A stretch of DNA of 64,000 bases from Halomarina oriensis (GTDB lineage Archaea; Halobacteriota; Halobacteria; Halobacteriales; Haloarculaceae). How positions within the stretch are numbered: the first letter of the stretch is position 1; each line of letters begins with the position of its first letter. Below, piece after piece: positions 9,626-19,132 of the stretch. The DNA lies in contig NZ_WSZK01000038.1 of assembly GCF_009791395.1 (NCBI RefSeq), positions 28,144-92,143 of the forward strand. Direction: 5' to 3'. The notes below the pieces were generated by a model that was not told the origin of the DNA, ran no database searches, and saw nothing but the letters and a program-made list of their open reading frames with translations. A program made the translations under genes and the position numbers.

Positions 9626-10330
9626 ATGTCACGCACAGCAGTCGTCGCCGGCGTCGGCCCCGGCCTCGGTGCGGCGCTCGCTCGTCGGTTCGTCACGGAA
9701 GGCTGTCAGGTCGGCCTGTTCGCTCGCTCCGAGGGGTTCCTGACCGACCTCGCCGACGAACTGGGCTCGGACGCGCTCGCGGTGCCGGCCGACATCACCG
9801 ACCCCGAGCAGGTTCGGGAGGGGTTCGAGCGCGTCCGGGAGGCGTTCGGCCCCGTCGACGTGCTCGTCAACCACGCCAGCGCGGCGAGCTGGGACGGCAC
9901 CCTCGACGTCACACACGAGTCGTTCGAGCGAGCGCTCGACACCGGACCGAAGGCGGCGCTCTACTGTTCACAGGAGGCCGTCGCGGACATGCTCGACGAC
10001 GAAGGGGGAGTGGGAGGCACCGTCGTCTTCACCGGCGCGACCACCTCGACGCGCGGTCGGAAGGGCGCAGTCGGCTTCTCGGCCGCGAAGTTCGCCTGTC
10101 GCGGGATGGCCGAGTCGATGGCGCGGGAGCTGGGACCGCAGGGAGTCCACGTCGCGCACGTGGTCATCGACGGGGGAATCGGCACCCCGAGCGTCGGGGG
10201 CGAGGACACCGACGAGGAGGGGTATCTCGACCCGGACGCCATCGCCGAGAGCTACTGGCATCTCGTCGAACAGGACCGTTCGGCGTGGACGCTCGAACTC
10301 GACGTGCGACCACACGTCGAGGAGTTCTGA
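9626..10330 (+). CDS. SDR family oxidoreductase-like protein
   Basis: A 234-residue short-chain dehydrogenase/reductase with a near-canonical nucleotide motif (GVGPGLGAALA) and NHAS in place of NNAG. The catalytic YxxxK motif reads FSAAK, so the general-acid tyrosine is replaced by phenylalanine while the lysine remains. An SDR branch with this substitution is known, so the protein may bind a dinucleotide without classical dehydrogenase chemistry. The ATG at 9626 gives the usual family start; an in-frame GTG at 9590 is less likely. Confidence 0.8.
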   Translation: MSRTAVVAGVGPGLGAALARRFVTEGCQVGLFARSEGFLTDLADELGSDALAVPADITDPEQVREGFERVREAFGPVDVLVNHASAASWDGTLDVTHESFERALDTGPKAALYCSQEAVADMLDDEGGVGGTVVFTGATTSTRGRKGAVGFSAAKFACRGMAESMARELGPQGVHVAHVVIDGGIGTPSVGGEDTDEEGYLDPDAIAESYWHLVEQDRSAWTLELDVRPHVEEF

Positions 10331-10356
10331 CCCGAAGCGCGCGCTCGGCCGGCGCG

Positions 10357-10794
10357 TCACCGGGAGTCGTCTCGGAGCGGGTTCGTCGTGAGGAACGGGA
10401 CCTCCGTGTCGACGAACCGGAGCAGACCGACGACGAACATGACGAGCAGACACAGCCAGAGGAACCCGACCGGCATCGTGTCGGTTCCGGACTCGACGGT
10501 CGCGAGCGGGTCCAGCGGGACGTCCAGCAGTAGCATCTCGACGACCATCGCCAGCGTGAACAGTACGATGGTGATCCCACCGCCACGACCGGTGAGCGGG
10601 TCGTCGCCAGAACCGCCCCACCCCAGCGCCCGTCGAGCCACGAGACCTGCCGTCACAGAGAGACCGAATCCGAGCGGGAACCACCAGAGTACGACCGGTG
10701 TCTCGGCGACGAGGAGTGCGACACCCAGGAGTAACCCGACCGATGCTCCGATTCGCGGATTGTTCTTGCCCCAGCGTCCGAGACGGCGTCTCAT
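10357..10794 (-). CDS. predicted four-helix membrane protein
   Basis: A 145-residue protein with four hydrophobic segments (IGASVGLLLGVALLV; WFPLGFGLSVTAGLV; ITIVLFTLAMVVEMLLL; LWLCLLVMFVVGLL) and an Arg-rich N-terminus. It has no recognised family. The ATG at 10794 is chosen over an in-frame start four codons upstream. It is convergent with the SDR gene. Confidence 0.65.
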   Translation of the reverse strand: MRRRLGRWGKNNPRIGASVGLLLGVALLVAETPVVLWWFPLGFGLSVTAGLVARRALGWGGSGDDPLTGRGGGITIVLFTLAMVVEMLLLDVPLDPLATVESGTDTMPVGFLWLCLLVMFVVGLLRFVDTEVPFLTTNPLRDDSR

Positions 10795-10901
10795 ACGGCA
10801 CGTCACGTGGGTGACCGACGTAGTTGTTCGTGTTCCGGACGTTCACTGGCTGGCGGTTTACACACCCGAAAGTACTTACCAAACAGCAGGATCCGCTCGG
10901 T

Positions 10902-11457
10902 ATGAACCGCCGTGCCCTCCTCTCCGCGCTCGCCGTCGGCGGGTGTGGTCTCGCTGGCTGTCTCGGGATGCCCGACTCCCTGGGGACCGACGAGACGCCA
11001 CCGTCGACCACCACCGACGAGACGTCGCTACCCACCCGGCGCACCGAACTGTCCGCCGACCGTGAACACGGGTGACGACCACGCGGTCCCGTACTGCGTT
11101 CTCACGCGGGACCCGAGCGGGTGGGGGAGACGACCCCCGCGAGAGGCACCGACGTTCGCTCGCTCTCGCGGGGAGTCGGAGTACCTCAGCGTCACGAGCA
11201 GGATACGGTACGGGTCGAGCACCTGCGACCGCATCGCGCTCGAAACGGTCGAACTGACCGCCGAGAACGAGCTTCGGGTGGTCGTCGGCGCGACGTCGAA
11301 GGCGTCGGCCGGGCCGACGTGTACGGACGACATCGACGACAGGGAGTACGAACTCGTCGTGGGACTCGACGAGGTGCCCATCGAGGCGGTGCGCCTCACC
11401 GAGCGCCCGTTCGACGGTCCGGCGAACACGTGGACGAAGACGCTCCCCGACCGATAG
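10902..11457 (+). pseudogene. frameshifted lipoprotein gene
   Basis: A start at 10902 encodes a haloarchaeal lipoprotein signal (MNRRALLSAL with lipobox LAGC) and a Thr-rich spacer, but that frame stops at 11075. The +1-offset frame then carries the likely mature domain (CPPTVNTGDDHAVPYC ... ending TWTKTLPDR) to 11457. The codon character moves from one frame to the other around 11035-11045, which suggests one extra base or two lost. It is either a true pseudogene or a sequencing error; mature-domain function is unknown. Confidence 0.6.
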
Positions 11458-11461
11458 CGAA

Positions 11462-12667
11462 CTACAGCGCCGCCCGCTCGCCGTCGGTGTAGACCGTCTC
11501 GACGTCCCGGAGCGCGGCGATGTCGTCGAGCGGATTCCCGCCGAGTGCGACGAGATCCGCCCTCGCGCCCGCCTCGATTCGCCCGATATCGTCGTCCGGG
11601 ACGGTCCGAGCGGCGACGCTCGTCCCCGCCTCGATGGCCTCCATCTCGCTCAGGCCGATTTCGTCCACGAGCAACTCCGCTTCCAGCGCGTTCTCGCCGT
11701 GAGGGACGAGCGCGGGGCCGATGAAGTCCGTCCCGAGGGCGATGGGGACGTCGGCCTCGTAGGCACGCCGGACCGAGTCGACGTGCGCCTCGTAGGCCTC
11801 GCGGGCCTTCCGGAGGCCCCACTCGGGCATCTCGTGGTCCGCACCGTGTTCGACGATGCGGTGCATGATGGCGAGCGTCGGGACGAACGTCGCGTCGTGG
11901 TCGTGAAAGAGGGTCAGCGCGTTGTCGTCGAGGTAGAAGCCGTGTTCGATGGTGTCGACGCCGTTCTCCAGGGCGCTGACGACACCCGGCGTCCCCTGGG
12001 CGTGGGAGGCGACGGGGATGCCGACGCGACCCGCCTCCTCGGTGAACGCACGAATCTCGGCGTCCGTGAACTGGCTGTGGTCCGGGGCGTCCAGTTCCGA
12101 GAGGACGCCGCCCGTGGTCATGATCTTCAGGCAGTCGACACCCTGGCGGATGCGCTGGCGAGCGACCTTCCGGCACTCGTCCTCGCCGTCGGCGAGCGTC
12201 GCCAGCCCGGAGTTGTCGGCGACCCACTCCAGCGGGAGGGAGTGGGTGTCGCCGTGACCGGCGGTCTGGGAGATGCTCTTGCCGCTGGTGTAGACTCGTG
12301 GGCCGGGAATCTCCCCCTCGGCGATGGCCTGCTTGAGACCGAGACCGGTGGCGCTCCCCACGTCGCGGACGCTCGTGAACCCCGCCGCGAGGAGTTTCCG
12401 GCAGTCGGCCGTCGCGCGGGCGGTCAGTGTCGCCACGTCCTCGGTGACCCACGCCATCGGAGCTAGCGAGCGCAGGCCCGCGAGGTGGACGTGGGCGTCG
12501 ATGAGTCCCGGAATCACCACGTCGTGGTCGTAGTGCTCGTCGTCGGCGTCGACGTCGTCGGGCGAACCGACGGCGTCGATGCGCCCGTCGGCGAGTCGGA
12601 GGCGAACGTCGTGTCGTGGCTCGTCGGCGATCCCGTCGACGAGCGTCCCGCAGTCGATAGTTGTCAC
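11462..12667 (-). CDS. amidohydrolase family protein (imidazolonepropionase/prolidase-like)
   Basis: A 401-residue metal-dependent TIM-barrel hydrolase. Metal ligands and active-site residues are visible in order: DAHVHLAG (HxH), CLKIMTTGG (bridging-lysine strand), ASHAQG, IEHG and GTDF (catalytic aspartate). The pattern is that of the imidazolonepropionase/Xaa-Pro dipeptidase group. It starts with GTG. No histidine-degradation genes are nearby, so a hut role is not supported; substrate unknown. Confidence 0.85.
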   Translation of the reverse strand: MTTIDCGTLVDGIADEPRHDVRLRLADGRIDAVGSPDDVDADDEHYDHDVVIPGLIDAHVHLAGLRSLAPMAWVTEDVATLTARATADCRKLLAAGFTSVRDVGSATGLGLKQAIAEGEIPGPRVYTSGKSISQTAGHGDTHSLPLEWVADNSGLATLADGEDECRKVARQRIRQGVDCLKIMTTGGVLSELDAPDHSQFTDAEIRAFTEEAGRVGIPVASHAQGTPGVVSALENGVDTIEHGFYLDDNALTLFHDHDATFVPTLAIMHRIVEHGADHEMPEWGLRKAREAYEAHVDSVRRAYEADVPIALGTDFIGPALVPHGENALEAELLVDEIGLSEMEAIEAGTSVAARTVPDDDIGRIEAGARADLVALGGNPLDDIAALRDVETVYTDGERAAL

Positions 12668-12804
12668 GTGTTGTCACGGGCCGACCGGAGAGCGCATGAA
12701 CCTACCGGAGTCGTCCGTTCCCGAGTCGGTTCGCTGGCCCGTCGCCGGCAATCCGCAGCGTCCGGCCACAGTCTTACACGGCGGCCGCGTGTAGCTTCTC
12801 CTCC

Positions 12805-13542
12805 ATGTCTCACGAGGCCGAAATCGTCGCGGCGCACCACCTGACGCCGACAGTCAAGCAGTTCCGCCTGCGGGTACCGGACCACGAGTTCGAGTTCGAC
12901 CCCGGCCAGCACACCACCGTCCAGTTCGAGTTCGACGGCGAGGGCACCGAGGGGGCGGCCGACCCGGGCGACACCGTCGTCCGGCCCTACACCGCGACCA
13001 ACACGCCCGGCGGCGACCAGGTGACGCTCGCCGTCAAGCGCTACGACGACGGCCTCGCCTCGGCGTACATGCACCAGCGCCGGGTCGGCGACACGGTCAC
13101 CGTCGGCGAGTTCGAGGGGAACCTCTCCGTCGAGGACCCCGACGAGGACGTCGCGTTCGTCTCGACGGGGACGGGCATCACCCCCATGATGGCGATGCTC
13201 AAGCGGTACCTCGACGTCGGCGAGGGGCACGTTCAGTTCCTCTACGGTGAGAAAGACGAGGAGCACGTCATCTACCGCGAGACGCTCGAACAGTTGGCGA
13301 GCGAGCACGCGAACCTCGACTACACGCTCGTGCTCTCCGACTCGGACTACGACTGGGACGGCCGTATCGGTCACGTCCAGGACCACCTCGACGACGTGTT
13401 CGAGTCGGTCGACGGGCGTGACGTCTACGTCTGTGGCGTCCCGGAGATGGTCGTCGAGACCAAAGAGGAACTCGCGGACCTCGGCGCACCCGACGACCGG
13501 GTGTTCACCGAGGGCTGGGAGGACGGCGTCGTCGAGGAGTAG
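12805..13542 (+). CDS. FAD/NAD(P)-binding oxidoreductase (ferredoxin/flavodoxin reductase family)
   Basis: A 245-residue two-domain flavoprotein. The FAD site motif RPYTATN and the NAD(P) pyrophosphate motif GTGITPMMAML are clear, as is the C-terminal CGVPEMV strand of the ferredoxin-NADP reductase family. No 2Fe-2S or globin domain is attached, so it is a stand-alone reductase. Electron partner unknown. Confidence 0.87.
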   Translation: MSHEAEIVAAHHLTPTVKQFRLRVPDHEFEFDPGQHTTVQFEFDGEGTEGAADPGDTVVRPYTATNTPGGDQVTLAVKRYDDGLASAYMHQRRVGDTVTVGEFEGNLSVEDPDEDVAFVSTGTGITPMMAMLKRYLDVGEGHVQFLYGEKDEEHVIYRETLEQLASEHANLDYTLVLSDSDYDWDGRIGHVQDHLDDVFESVDGRDVYVCGVPEMVVETKEELADLGAPDDRVFTEGWEDGVVEE

Positions 13543-13563
13543 CGAGGTCCGAGTCGGACCCCC

Positions 13564-14322
13564 TCACCAGGGTGCGTAACCGCCGTCGTACGCCGCTATC
13601 CGTTCGCGTTCGCACTCCGCGAACGTGAGCATCAACCGCGGGTCGCGGCCGTCGGGGCGGACGAACTGACAGCCACAGGTGCCCCGGTCGGTGTCGAACT
13701 GCTCCTCGCGGACGTCCTTGGACTCCCAGGGGTAGCCGCTGACCATCGGACTGACGACGAGATGCTCGCCCACCGGTTCCATGTAGCCGTCCTCGTGGTC
13801 GAGACCGAGCGCGTGCCCGCACTCGTGGAGGAGGACCTGCAGGGCGTACGCGGAGTTCGACCAGCCGGTCACCTCGGGACAGTCCTCGACGGGCGGGAGG
13901 TCCGCCAGCGCCTCGGCCCCGCCGACCGCGGCGACGTGGGGAATTCCCGCCCCGGTCGGGAACTCGTGCATCGACCGCGCGGTGACGAGGAGGTTGACGT
14001 CGTCGGCCGGGGCCGTCGGGCCGCCGACCGAACCCTGGGCGAGCATCGTGGGCCACTCGCCGCCCGTGACCAGTTCGTATGCGTTCTCGCTCGACGCGTC
14101 GACGGTGCCGCCGTGTTCGACGACGACGCCCTCACGGGCCGGGTCGAACGCTCGCTCGACGTGTCCGCGGAGCGTCTCCCAGACGTCGTAGTTCGCTGCC
14201 TGCTCGGTGAACCAGATCTTGACGTTCACCTCCGTCTCGGGTTCGCGGCGCGTCGTGCCGGTCACGCTCGCGGAACCCAGCGCTGCGACGGAGAGGAAAA
14301 ACGAGCGACGGGTCAGCCCCAT
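13564..14322 (-). CDS. Tat-exported zinc metalloprotease (matrixin-like)
   Basis: A 252-residue protein with a twin-arginine signal (TRRSFFLSVAALG, residues 4-16) and a metzincin zinc motif HECGHALGLDH in its middle, which provides three His ligands and the catalytic Glu. A following SPM matches the Met-turn expected of metzincins. Export by Tat is normal for haloarchaeal secreted enzymes. Substrate unknown. Confidence 0.8.
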   Translation of the reverse strand: MGLTRRSFFLSVAALGSASVTGTTRREPETEVNVKIWFTEQAANYDVWETLRGHVERAFDPAREGVVVEHGGTVDASSENAYELVTGGEWPTMLAQGSVGGPTAPADDVNLLVTARSMHEFPTGAGIPHVAAVGGAEALADLPPVEDCPEVTGWSNSAYALQVLLHECGHALGLDHEDGYMEPVGEHLVVSPMVSGYPWESKDVREEQFDTDRGTCGCQFVRPDGRDPRLMLTFAECERERIAAYDGGYAPW

Positions 14323-14445
14323 CGCCGTCTCTCACCCGGTTCGCGTGCCAGTTCGTGTGCCATGATGTGTGTGCCAACGCCCGTTTCCGGGCTGGTCCGT
14401 TTCCGGACGTATCACAGACTCACGACCACGCCTCCATCGGCGTCA

Positions 14446-14459
14446 CCGCTACATAGCGG
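14446..14459. promoter_or_regulatory. 14-bp palindrome, candidate operator
   Basis: CCGCTA-ca-TAGCGG forms perfect 6-bp arms in the intergenic region between the metalloprotease and the SLC13 permease, 25 bp before a TATA-like ctatgtatatta at 14481. It is a plausible regulator site for the permease; binding is not shown. Confidence 0.35.
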
Positions 14460-14598
14460 AACTCAGAACTGTGAGTCGGGCTATGTATATTACCGAGGAC
14501 AGTGCTCGGCGACGATAGGTCGCCGGCGAGAGATGTCACGGCGACAGTCCAGTCCGGAGAGGGGAGTTTTAACGTGAGACCCGCGCGAGATACGGGTC

Positions 14599-16476
14599 GT
14601 GAACGCGGCACCACTCACACAGTCGTCCGTAGCGATACCGCCGGTCACGACGGGCATGCTCGTCGTGTTCGGCGTCGTGGTGCTCGCACTCGTCCTCTTC
14701 GCCACGGAACTGCTCCCCATCGACGTGACGGCGCTGCTCGTCGCGGTGGTGCTGATGGTCCTCGGGCCGCTGACGGACATCACCGTCCAGGAGGGGCTGT
14801 CGGGGTTCTCGAACCCCGCGACCATCACCGTCTTGGCGATGCTCATCCTCTCGGCGGGCGTCTCGAAGACGGGCGCGGTCCAGATACTCGGCCGCCGGAT
14901 GGCACGGTTCGCGGGGACCGACCGCCGTCGCCAGTTGGCGGCGACCATCGGCGTGACGAGCATCTCCTCGGGGTTCATCAACAACACGCCCGTCGTCGCC
15001 ATCCTCGTCCCCGTCGTCTCCGACATCGCGCACAAGGGGAAGACCTCCCCGTCGAAACTGCTGATGCCGCTGTCGTTCGCCTCCATGCTCGGCGGGATGC
15101 TGACGCTCATCGGCACCTCGACGAACATCCTCGCCAGTTCGACCGTCGCCTCGCTCGGCCAGCAGGAGGAGTACGCCGGCCTCGGCCTCCGAGCGTTCAC
15201 GGTGTTCGAGTTCACCGACATCGGCCTGCTCGTCCTCGCCGTCGGGTCGGTCTACCTGATGACCATCGGCTACCGCCTGACACCCGAACGCGTCCCGCCC
15301 GAGGAGGGCTACGTCGAGGAGTACGAGATAGAGGGGTTCCTGACCGACGTGGTCGTCGACGCCGACTCGCCGCTGACGGGGATGCCCGTCTCGCGGGCCG
15401 TCGACGAACGTCTGTTCGACGCCGACATCCTGCAACTCGAACGCGGGGGCGAACGCTTCTCCGAACCACTCGGGAAAAAGGAGATCCAACCCGGCGACAC
15501 CCTCCGGATCCGGGCCGACCGGAACACCCTCCGGCGGTTCATGCTCGCCGACGGCCTCAGTCTGCTCGGTGGACCCCGCACCGACGCCGAGTTGACCGAG
15601 ACCGACGAGGGAATCGACCCGGCGCTCGTCGAGGTGGTCGTCCCCCGTGGCTCGTTCCTCGTCGGCGAGACACTCGCCAGTTCGACGTTCCGCCAGCGCT
15701 ACGACGCGAACGTCCTCGCCTTCCGCTCGCGGGGGGAACTCATCCGCAACCGACTGGAGGACATCACCATCCAGGTCGGCGACACGCTCCTCGTCCAGAC
15801 CACCCCCGACAGCCTCGACCGCCTCGCGGAGAACCGCGACTTCATCGTCGCCCGCGAACCCGAACAGCCCAGCTACCGGACCGAGAAGATTCCGCTCGCC
15901 GTCGGCATCGTCCTCGCCGTCGTCGGCGTCGCCGCCCTCGGACTCCTCGACATCGTCGTCAGCGCGCTCGCGGGCGTCGTCGCCATGCTCGTCACGGGCG
16001 TCATCCGCCCCAACGAGGTCTACGAGTCCGTCGAGTGGAACGTCGTCTTCCTCCTCGCGGGCGTCATCCCCCTCGGTATCGCCCTCCAGAACACCGGCGG
16101 CGCACAACTGCTCGGCGCGCTCGTCGCGCTGACCGGGAACTACCTCCCCGCCATCGGCGTGCTGTGGGTGTTCTACGTGGCGACGAGCCTCATCACGAAC
16201 GTCATCTCGAACAACGCCAGCGTCGTGTTGATGATACCGGTCGCCGTCGACGCCGCGGTCCGCGTCGGCGCGAGTCCGTTCGCGTTCGTCCTCGCGGTGA
16301 CGTTCGCCGCCTCGACGGCCTTCCTCAGCCCCGTCGGCTACCAGACGAACCTGTTCATCTACGGGCCGGGGGGCTACCGGTTCACCGACTACGCACGCGT
16401 CGGCGGCCTGCTCCAACTCGTTCTCTCGGTGGTCACCGTCGTCGGTATCGTCGTGTTCCGCGGCCTCACCGTCTGA
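14599..16476 (+). CDS. SLC13/DASS-type permease with two TrkA-C domains
   Basis: A 625-residue transporter. N-terminal hydrophobic helices carry the family motif region GFINNTPVV (about residue 130). A central soluble part holds two RCK/TrkA-C-like repeats (about residues 240-410), each with an LxxGDTL-type strand, followed by a second membrane block that repeats the SNNAS motif near residue 535. Such fused permeases move anions such as sulfate or dicarboxylates with Na+; the ion cannot be read here. GTG start at 14599, preceded by a TATA-like element near 14485. Confidence 0.85.
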   Translation: MNAAPLTQSSVAIPPVTTGMLVVFGVVVLALVLFATELLPIDVTALLVAVVLMVLGPLTDITVQEGLSGFSNPATITVLAMLILSAGVSKTGAVQILGRRMARFAGTDRRRQLAATIGVTSISSGFINNTPVVAILVPVVSDIAHKGKTSPSKLLMPLSFASMLGGMLTLIGTSTNILASSTVASLGQQEEYAGLGLRAFTVFEFTDIGLLVLAVGSVYLMTIGYRLTPERVPPEEGYVEEYEIEGFLTDVVVDADSPLTGMPVSRAVDERLFDADILQLERGGERFSEPLGKKEIQPGDTLRIRADRNTLRRFMLADGLSLLGGPRTDAELTETDEGIDPALVEVVVPRGSFLVGETLASSTFRQRYDANVLAFRSRGELIRNRLEDITIQVGDTLLVQTTPDSLDRLAENRDFIVAREPEQPSYRTEKIPLAVGIVLAVVGVAALGLLDIVVSALAGVVAMLVTGVIRPNEVYESVEWNVVFLLAGVIPLGIALQNTGGAQLLGALVALTGNYLPAIGVLWVFYVATSLITNVISNNASVVLMIPVAVDAAVRVGASPFAFVLAVTFAASTAFLSPVGYQTNLFIYGPGGYRFTDYARVGGLLQLVLSVVTVVGIVVFRGLTV

Positions 16477-16595
16477 CCGGGTCCGGAGGGTGGTGGAGTC
16501 GACCCCACGTTCGTCGTCAGAGACTGTCACCCCGCCGTGAACGGACGGCACAGGCTGCCATCAGGCTTTTGCGTACGTCGGTACTCCCTGCGGGT

Positions 16596-17072
16596 ATGTC
16601 CGACACGGTAGACATCGAAATCGAAAGCGAAGGCGACGAACAGGAACTGGACGACGACGTCGACGCCGAATCGGTCGACCCCGGCGTCACCGCGGACGTC
16701 GAGGAGGACGTCGCCAGCGAGGACGAGAACGACGAACCGTTCGAGGGCGAGCGCGCCATCTCGTTCGGCGACGCGACGGGCACGCTCGCCGAGTCGTTCG
16801 ACATCGACGCACACAAAGGCGAGACCATCACCGACCTCTCGACGGTCGAGACGGAGGACGGCCAGCAGTTGGTCGCAACCGTCGAACACCGCCGCCGAAC
16901 GGCGCTGTCGGCCCGTCTCGCCGACGCCCGGCGTACCGGTCGCCGCGTCGGCACCGTCGCGCTCCTCGTCGGCATCGCCGCCGTCGCCATCTCGGCCGTC
17001 CGTCGCTCGCGTCGGGACGACGACGGTCTCGAGATCACCGACACCGAAGCCAGCGACCTCGACGAGCGGTAG
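16596..17072 (+). CDS. acidic protein with one C-terminal transmembrane helix
   Basis: A 158-residue protein. Residues 1-50 are almost all acidic, the middle predicts a small folded part (ISFGDATGTLAESFDIDAH), and one hydrophobic helix near residue 128 (VALLVGIAAVAISAV) is followed by RRSRRDDD. This gives a large cytosolic N-domain and a tail anchor. Family not recognised. Confidence 0.65.
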   Translation: MSDTVDIEIESEGDEQELDDDVDAESVDPGVTADVEEDVASEDENDEPFEGERAISFGDATGTLAESFDIDAHKGETITDLSTVETEDGQQLVATVEHRRRTALSARLADARRTGRRVGTVALLVGIAAVAISAVRRSRRDDDGLEITDTEASDLDER

Positions 17073-17214
17073 ACTGCGAACCGCGAACACCGACCACGAT
17101 CACCGCTTCTTTCGACACCACCGTCCGAGACGACCTCGCTCCACGAGCGGTCACGCCCGACAGACACCGTTCGCGGGGCGAGAGACTATCCGTCGGGCCG
17201 TCGTTGGCGATGCC

Positions 17215-17772
17215 ATGGTCGACGTACTCGGTCACCTCGGGATGGCGTTACTCTGGCTCTCACCTGCTTGGCTGTTCATCGACGACCAGCGAACCGGCCT
17301 GGCGTTCCTCGGGTCGGCGTTCTGGTTCGGGATGCTCCCCGACGTCGACCTGGTGTTACAGGGGTTCGACGGCATCCACCACCACGGCGTCTTCCACACC
17401 CTCCTGTTCGCCGCCGCCGGCGCGGCGCTGGTCGGCCCACTGCTGGGACTGGCGATGCGCCGACTGTTCGGCGGCACCGACTGGTTCTCACAGCAGGCGA
17501 CCGACCACGCCATCGGACTCGGCGTCGTCGGCGTCTTCGTGGCGAGCGTCGCCCACGTCTTCGCCGACATGCTCTCGGCACCGGACACCTCGACCCGTAT
17601 CGAACCGCTCTGGCCGCTCGTCGAGGGACCGATCGTCTACATGGACGTCCTCTACTACAAGTCGTTCTGGGCGACCATCGGCCTGTTCGTCGCCGGTATC
17701 GTCGGGAACCTCGCCTTCTGGTATCTCGCACACGGCCGGCCGAGTCGGCGGGCGATGACCGACACCGCCTGA
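17215..17772 (+). CDS. YdjM/DUF457-like metal-dependent hydrolase family membrane protein
   Basis: A 185-residue membrane protein with about four helices and the conserved polar residues of the YdjM family: LPDVDL after helix 1, HHHGVFHT, and HVFADML in a later helix. These His/Asp pairs form the putative metal site. It is the last flank gene before the accessory island; composition changes immediately after it. Confidence 0.75.
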   Translation: MVDVLGHLGMALLWLSPAWLFIDDQRTGLAFLGSAFWFGMLPDVDLVLQGFDGIHHHGVFHTLLFAAAGAALVGPLLGLAMRRLFGGTDWFSQQATDHAIGLGVVGVFVASVAHVFADMLSAPDTSTRIEPLWPLVEGPIVYMDVLYYKSFWATIGLFVAGIVGNLAFWYLAHGRPSRRAMTDTA

Positions 17773-18002
17773 ACGCCACGGAGACCCCTCCGAAGGGGTT
17801 CGAACCGCGCTCACTCACCCGTTCGGTTCCGTCGTAGCCGCTTCGCTCCTCGCGTGAACGCTCGGAGCAGAACAGCGAGGAACGGACGTGAGGAGCGAAC
17901 AACGAGCACGGAGGGGACTGGTTCGCGTCGATGGCGAAGCCGACGCACCCCGTCCGGCTCCATGACGAACTCCTCGTGCCGTCGTCGGTTCGTGGACCAG
18001 CC

Positions 18003-19025
18003 ATGACCACGACACTCGAACCGATCGAACCGTACCGCGCCGTCGAACTGTACCTCGGACAACGTGAGACCGAGGTCGCCGCCAGTACACTCCAGACCCA
18101 TCGCTCCCGCCTGCGCGCGTTCCTGCGCTGGTGCGAACTGGAGGAAATCGGCAATATGAACGATCTGACGGGGCGCAAGCTCCACGAGTTCCGCATCTGG
18201 CGGCGGAACGATGGCGATCTCAATCGCGTCAGTGAGAAGACGCAGATGCAGACCCTTCGCGTCTTCATCCGGTGGTGTGAGTCGATCGAGGCCGTTGATG
18301 CCGACCTCTCGACGAAGGTCCAGTCACCCAGCCTCGCTACATCTGACGACTCTCGTGATGTGATGCTCAGCGCCGACCGAGCGACCGCGGTACTCTCATA
18401 CCACGAGAAGTACCACTACGCGTCACTCGAACACGTTACCCTCGCACTCCTGTGGCACACCATGATGCGCCGGGGGTCTGCTCGCGCGCTCGACGTCGAG
18501 GACTACCACACCGATGAGAGGTATCTCGAGGTTGTTCACCGGCCCGACACAGGCACGCCCCTGAAGAACAAGGCTGATGGCGAGCGTCTGGTCGCACTCT
18601 CTGAGCAGATGTGTACGCTACTGGACGACTGGGTCGCCGACCAGCGTCCCAGTGTTGAAGACGAGCACGGACGTCAACCGTTGTTGGCGACACTGCGTGG
18701 TCGTCTTGGCGCGAGTACAATCACTACATACGCGTATCGAGCCACTCGTCCTTGCATCTACACTGACGGCTGCCCACATGACCGCGACATCGAGTCCTGT
18801 GACGGTACAGATGTTGATCTGGCATCGAAATGTCCCAGCAGTGTCTCTCCCCACGCCATGCGGCGAGGGTCGATTACCCACTCGCTGGAAGAGGGTACCC
18901 CAGATAAGGTCATCAGTGACCGGGCCAACGTGAGTCAGGGCATCCTCGACAAGCACTATGATCGACGAGACGAGCGCACGAAAATGGAACAACGGAGAGA
19001 CTACCTTGACAGGACTCGAATGTAG
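18003..19025 (+). CDS. tyrosine recombinase/integrase (left island end)
   Basis: A 340-residue phage-type integrase. An N-terminal SAM-like core-binding domain (about residues 10-105) precedes a catalytic domain with Arg157 (MMRRGSA), the H-x-x-R box HAMRR and the nucleophile in DKHYDRR (about Tyr319). A four-cysteine cluster (CIYTDGC ... C ... C) precedes the H-x-x-R box, as in other haloarchaeal viral integrases. The ATG at 18003 is preferred over an in-frame ATG at 17931 that would add 24 unconserved residues. It is clearly related to the second integrase at 49.6-50.7 kb, with the same cysteine spacing start. Confidence 0.88.
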   Translation: MTTTLEPIEPYRAVELYLGQRETEVAASTLQTHRSRLRAFLRWCELEEIGNMNDLTGRKLHEFRIWRRNDGDLNRVSEKTQMQTLRVFIRWCESIEAVDADLSTKVQSPSLATSDDSRDVMLSADRATAVLSYHEKYHYASLEHVTLALLWHTMMRRGSARALDVEDYHTDERYLEVVHRPDTGTPLKNKADGERLVALSEQMCTLLDDWVADQRPSVEDEHGRQPLLATLRGRLGASTITTYAYRATRPCIYTDGCPHDRDIESCDGTDVDLASKCPSSVSPHAMRRGSITHSLEEGTPDKVISDRANVSQGILDKHYDRRDERTKMEQRRDYLDRTRM

Positions 19026-19090
19026 GGGCAGAGGCATGACTTCGACAAATAAGAATGTAACGAATTATCGGTATTTTTAGCGTACCACAG

Positions 19091-19098
19091 TTTTATTA
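19091..19098 (+). promoter_or_regulatory. TATA-like box of the two-gene unknown module
   Basis: ttttatta in an AT-rich stretch after the integrase gene, about 38 bp before the ATG at 19133. Confidence 0.35.
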
Positions 19099-19132
19099 TG
19101 AGACGACATTGAACTACCACACCACAAGTAAG

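Noticed and set aside
14569..16551. 660-codon open frame on the minus strand
   Set aside because: Antisense to the SLC13 permease, with Asp/Arg/His-rich low-complexity translation.
17785..17830. tRNA T-arm-like ggttcgaacc near the left island boundary
   Set aside because: No cloverleaf can be built and it does not match the tRNA-Arg 3' end, so it is neither a tRNA nor a supported attachment site.
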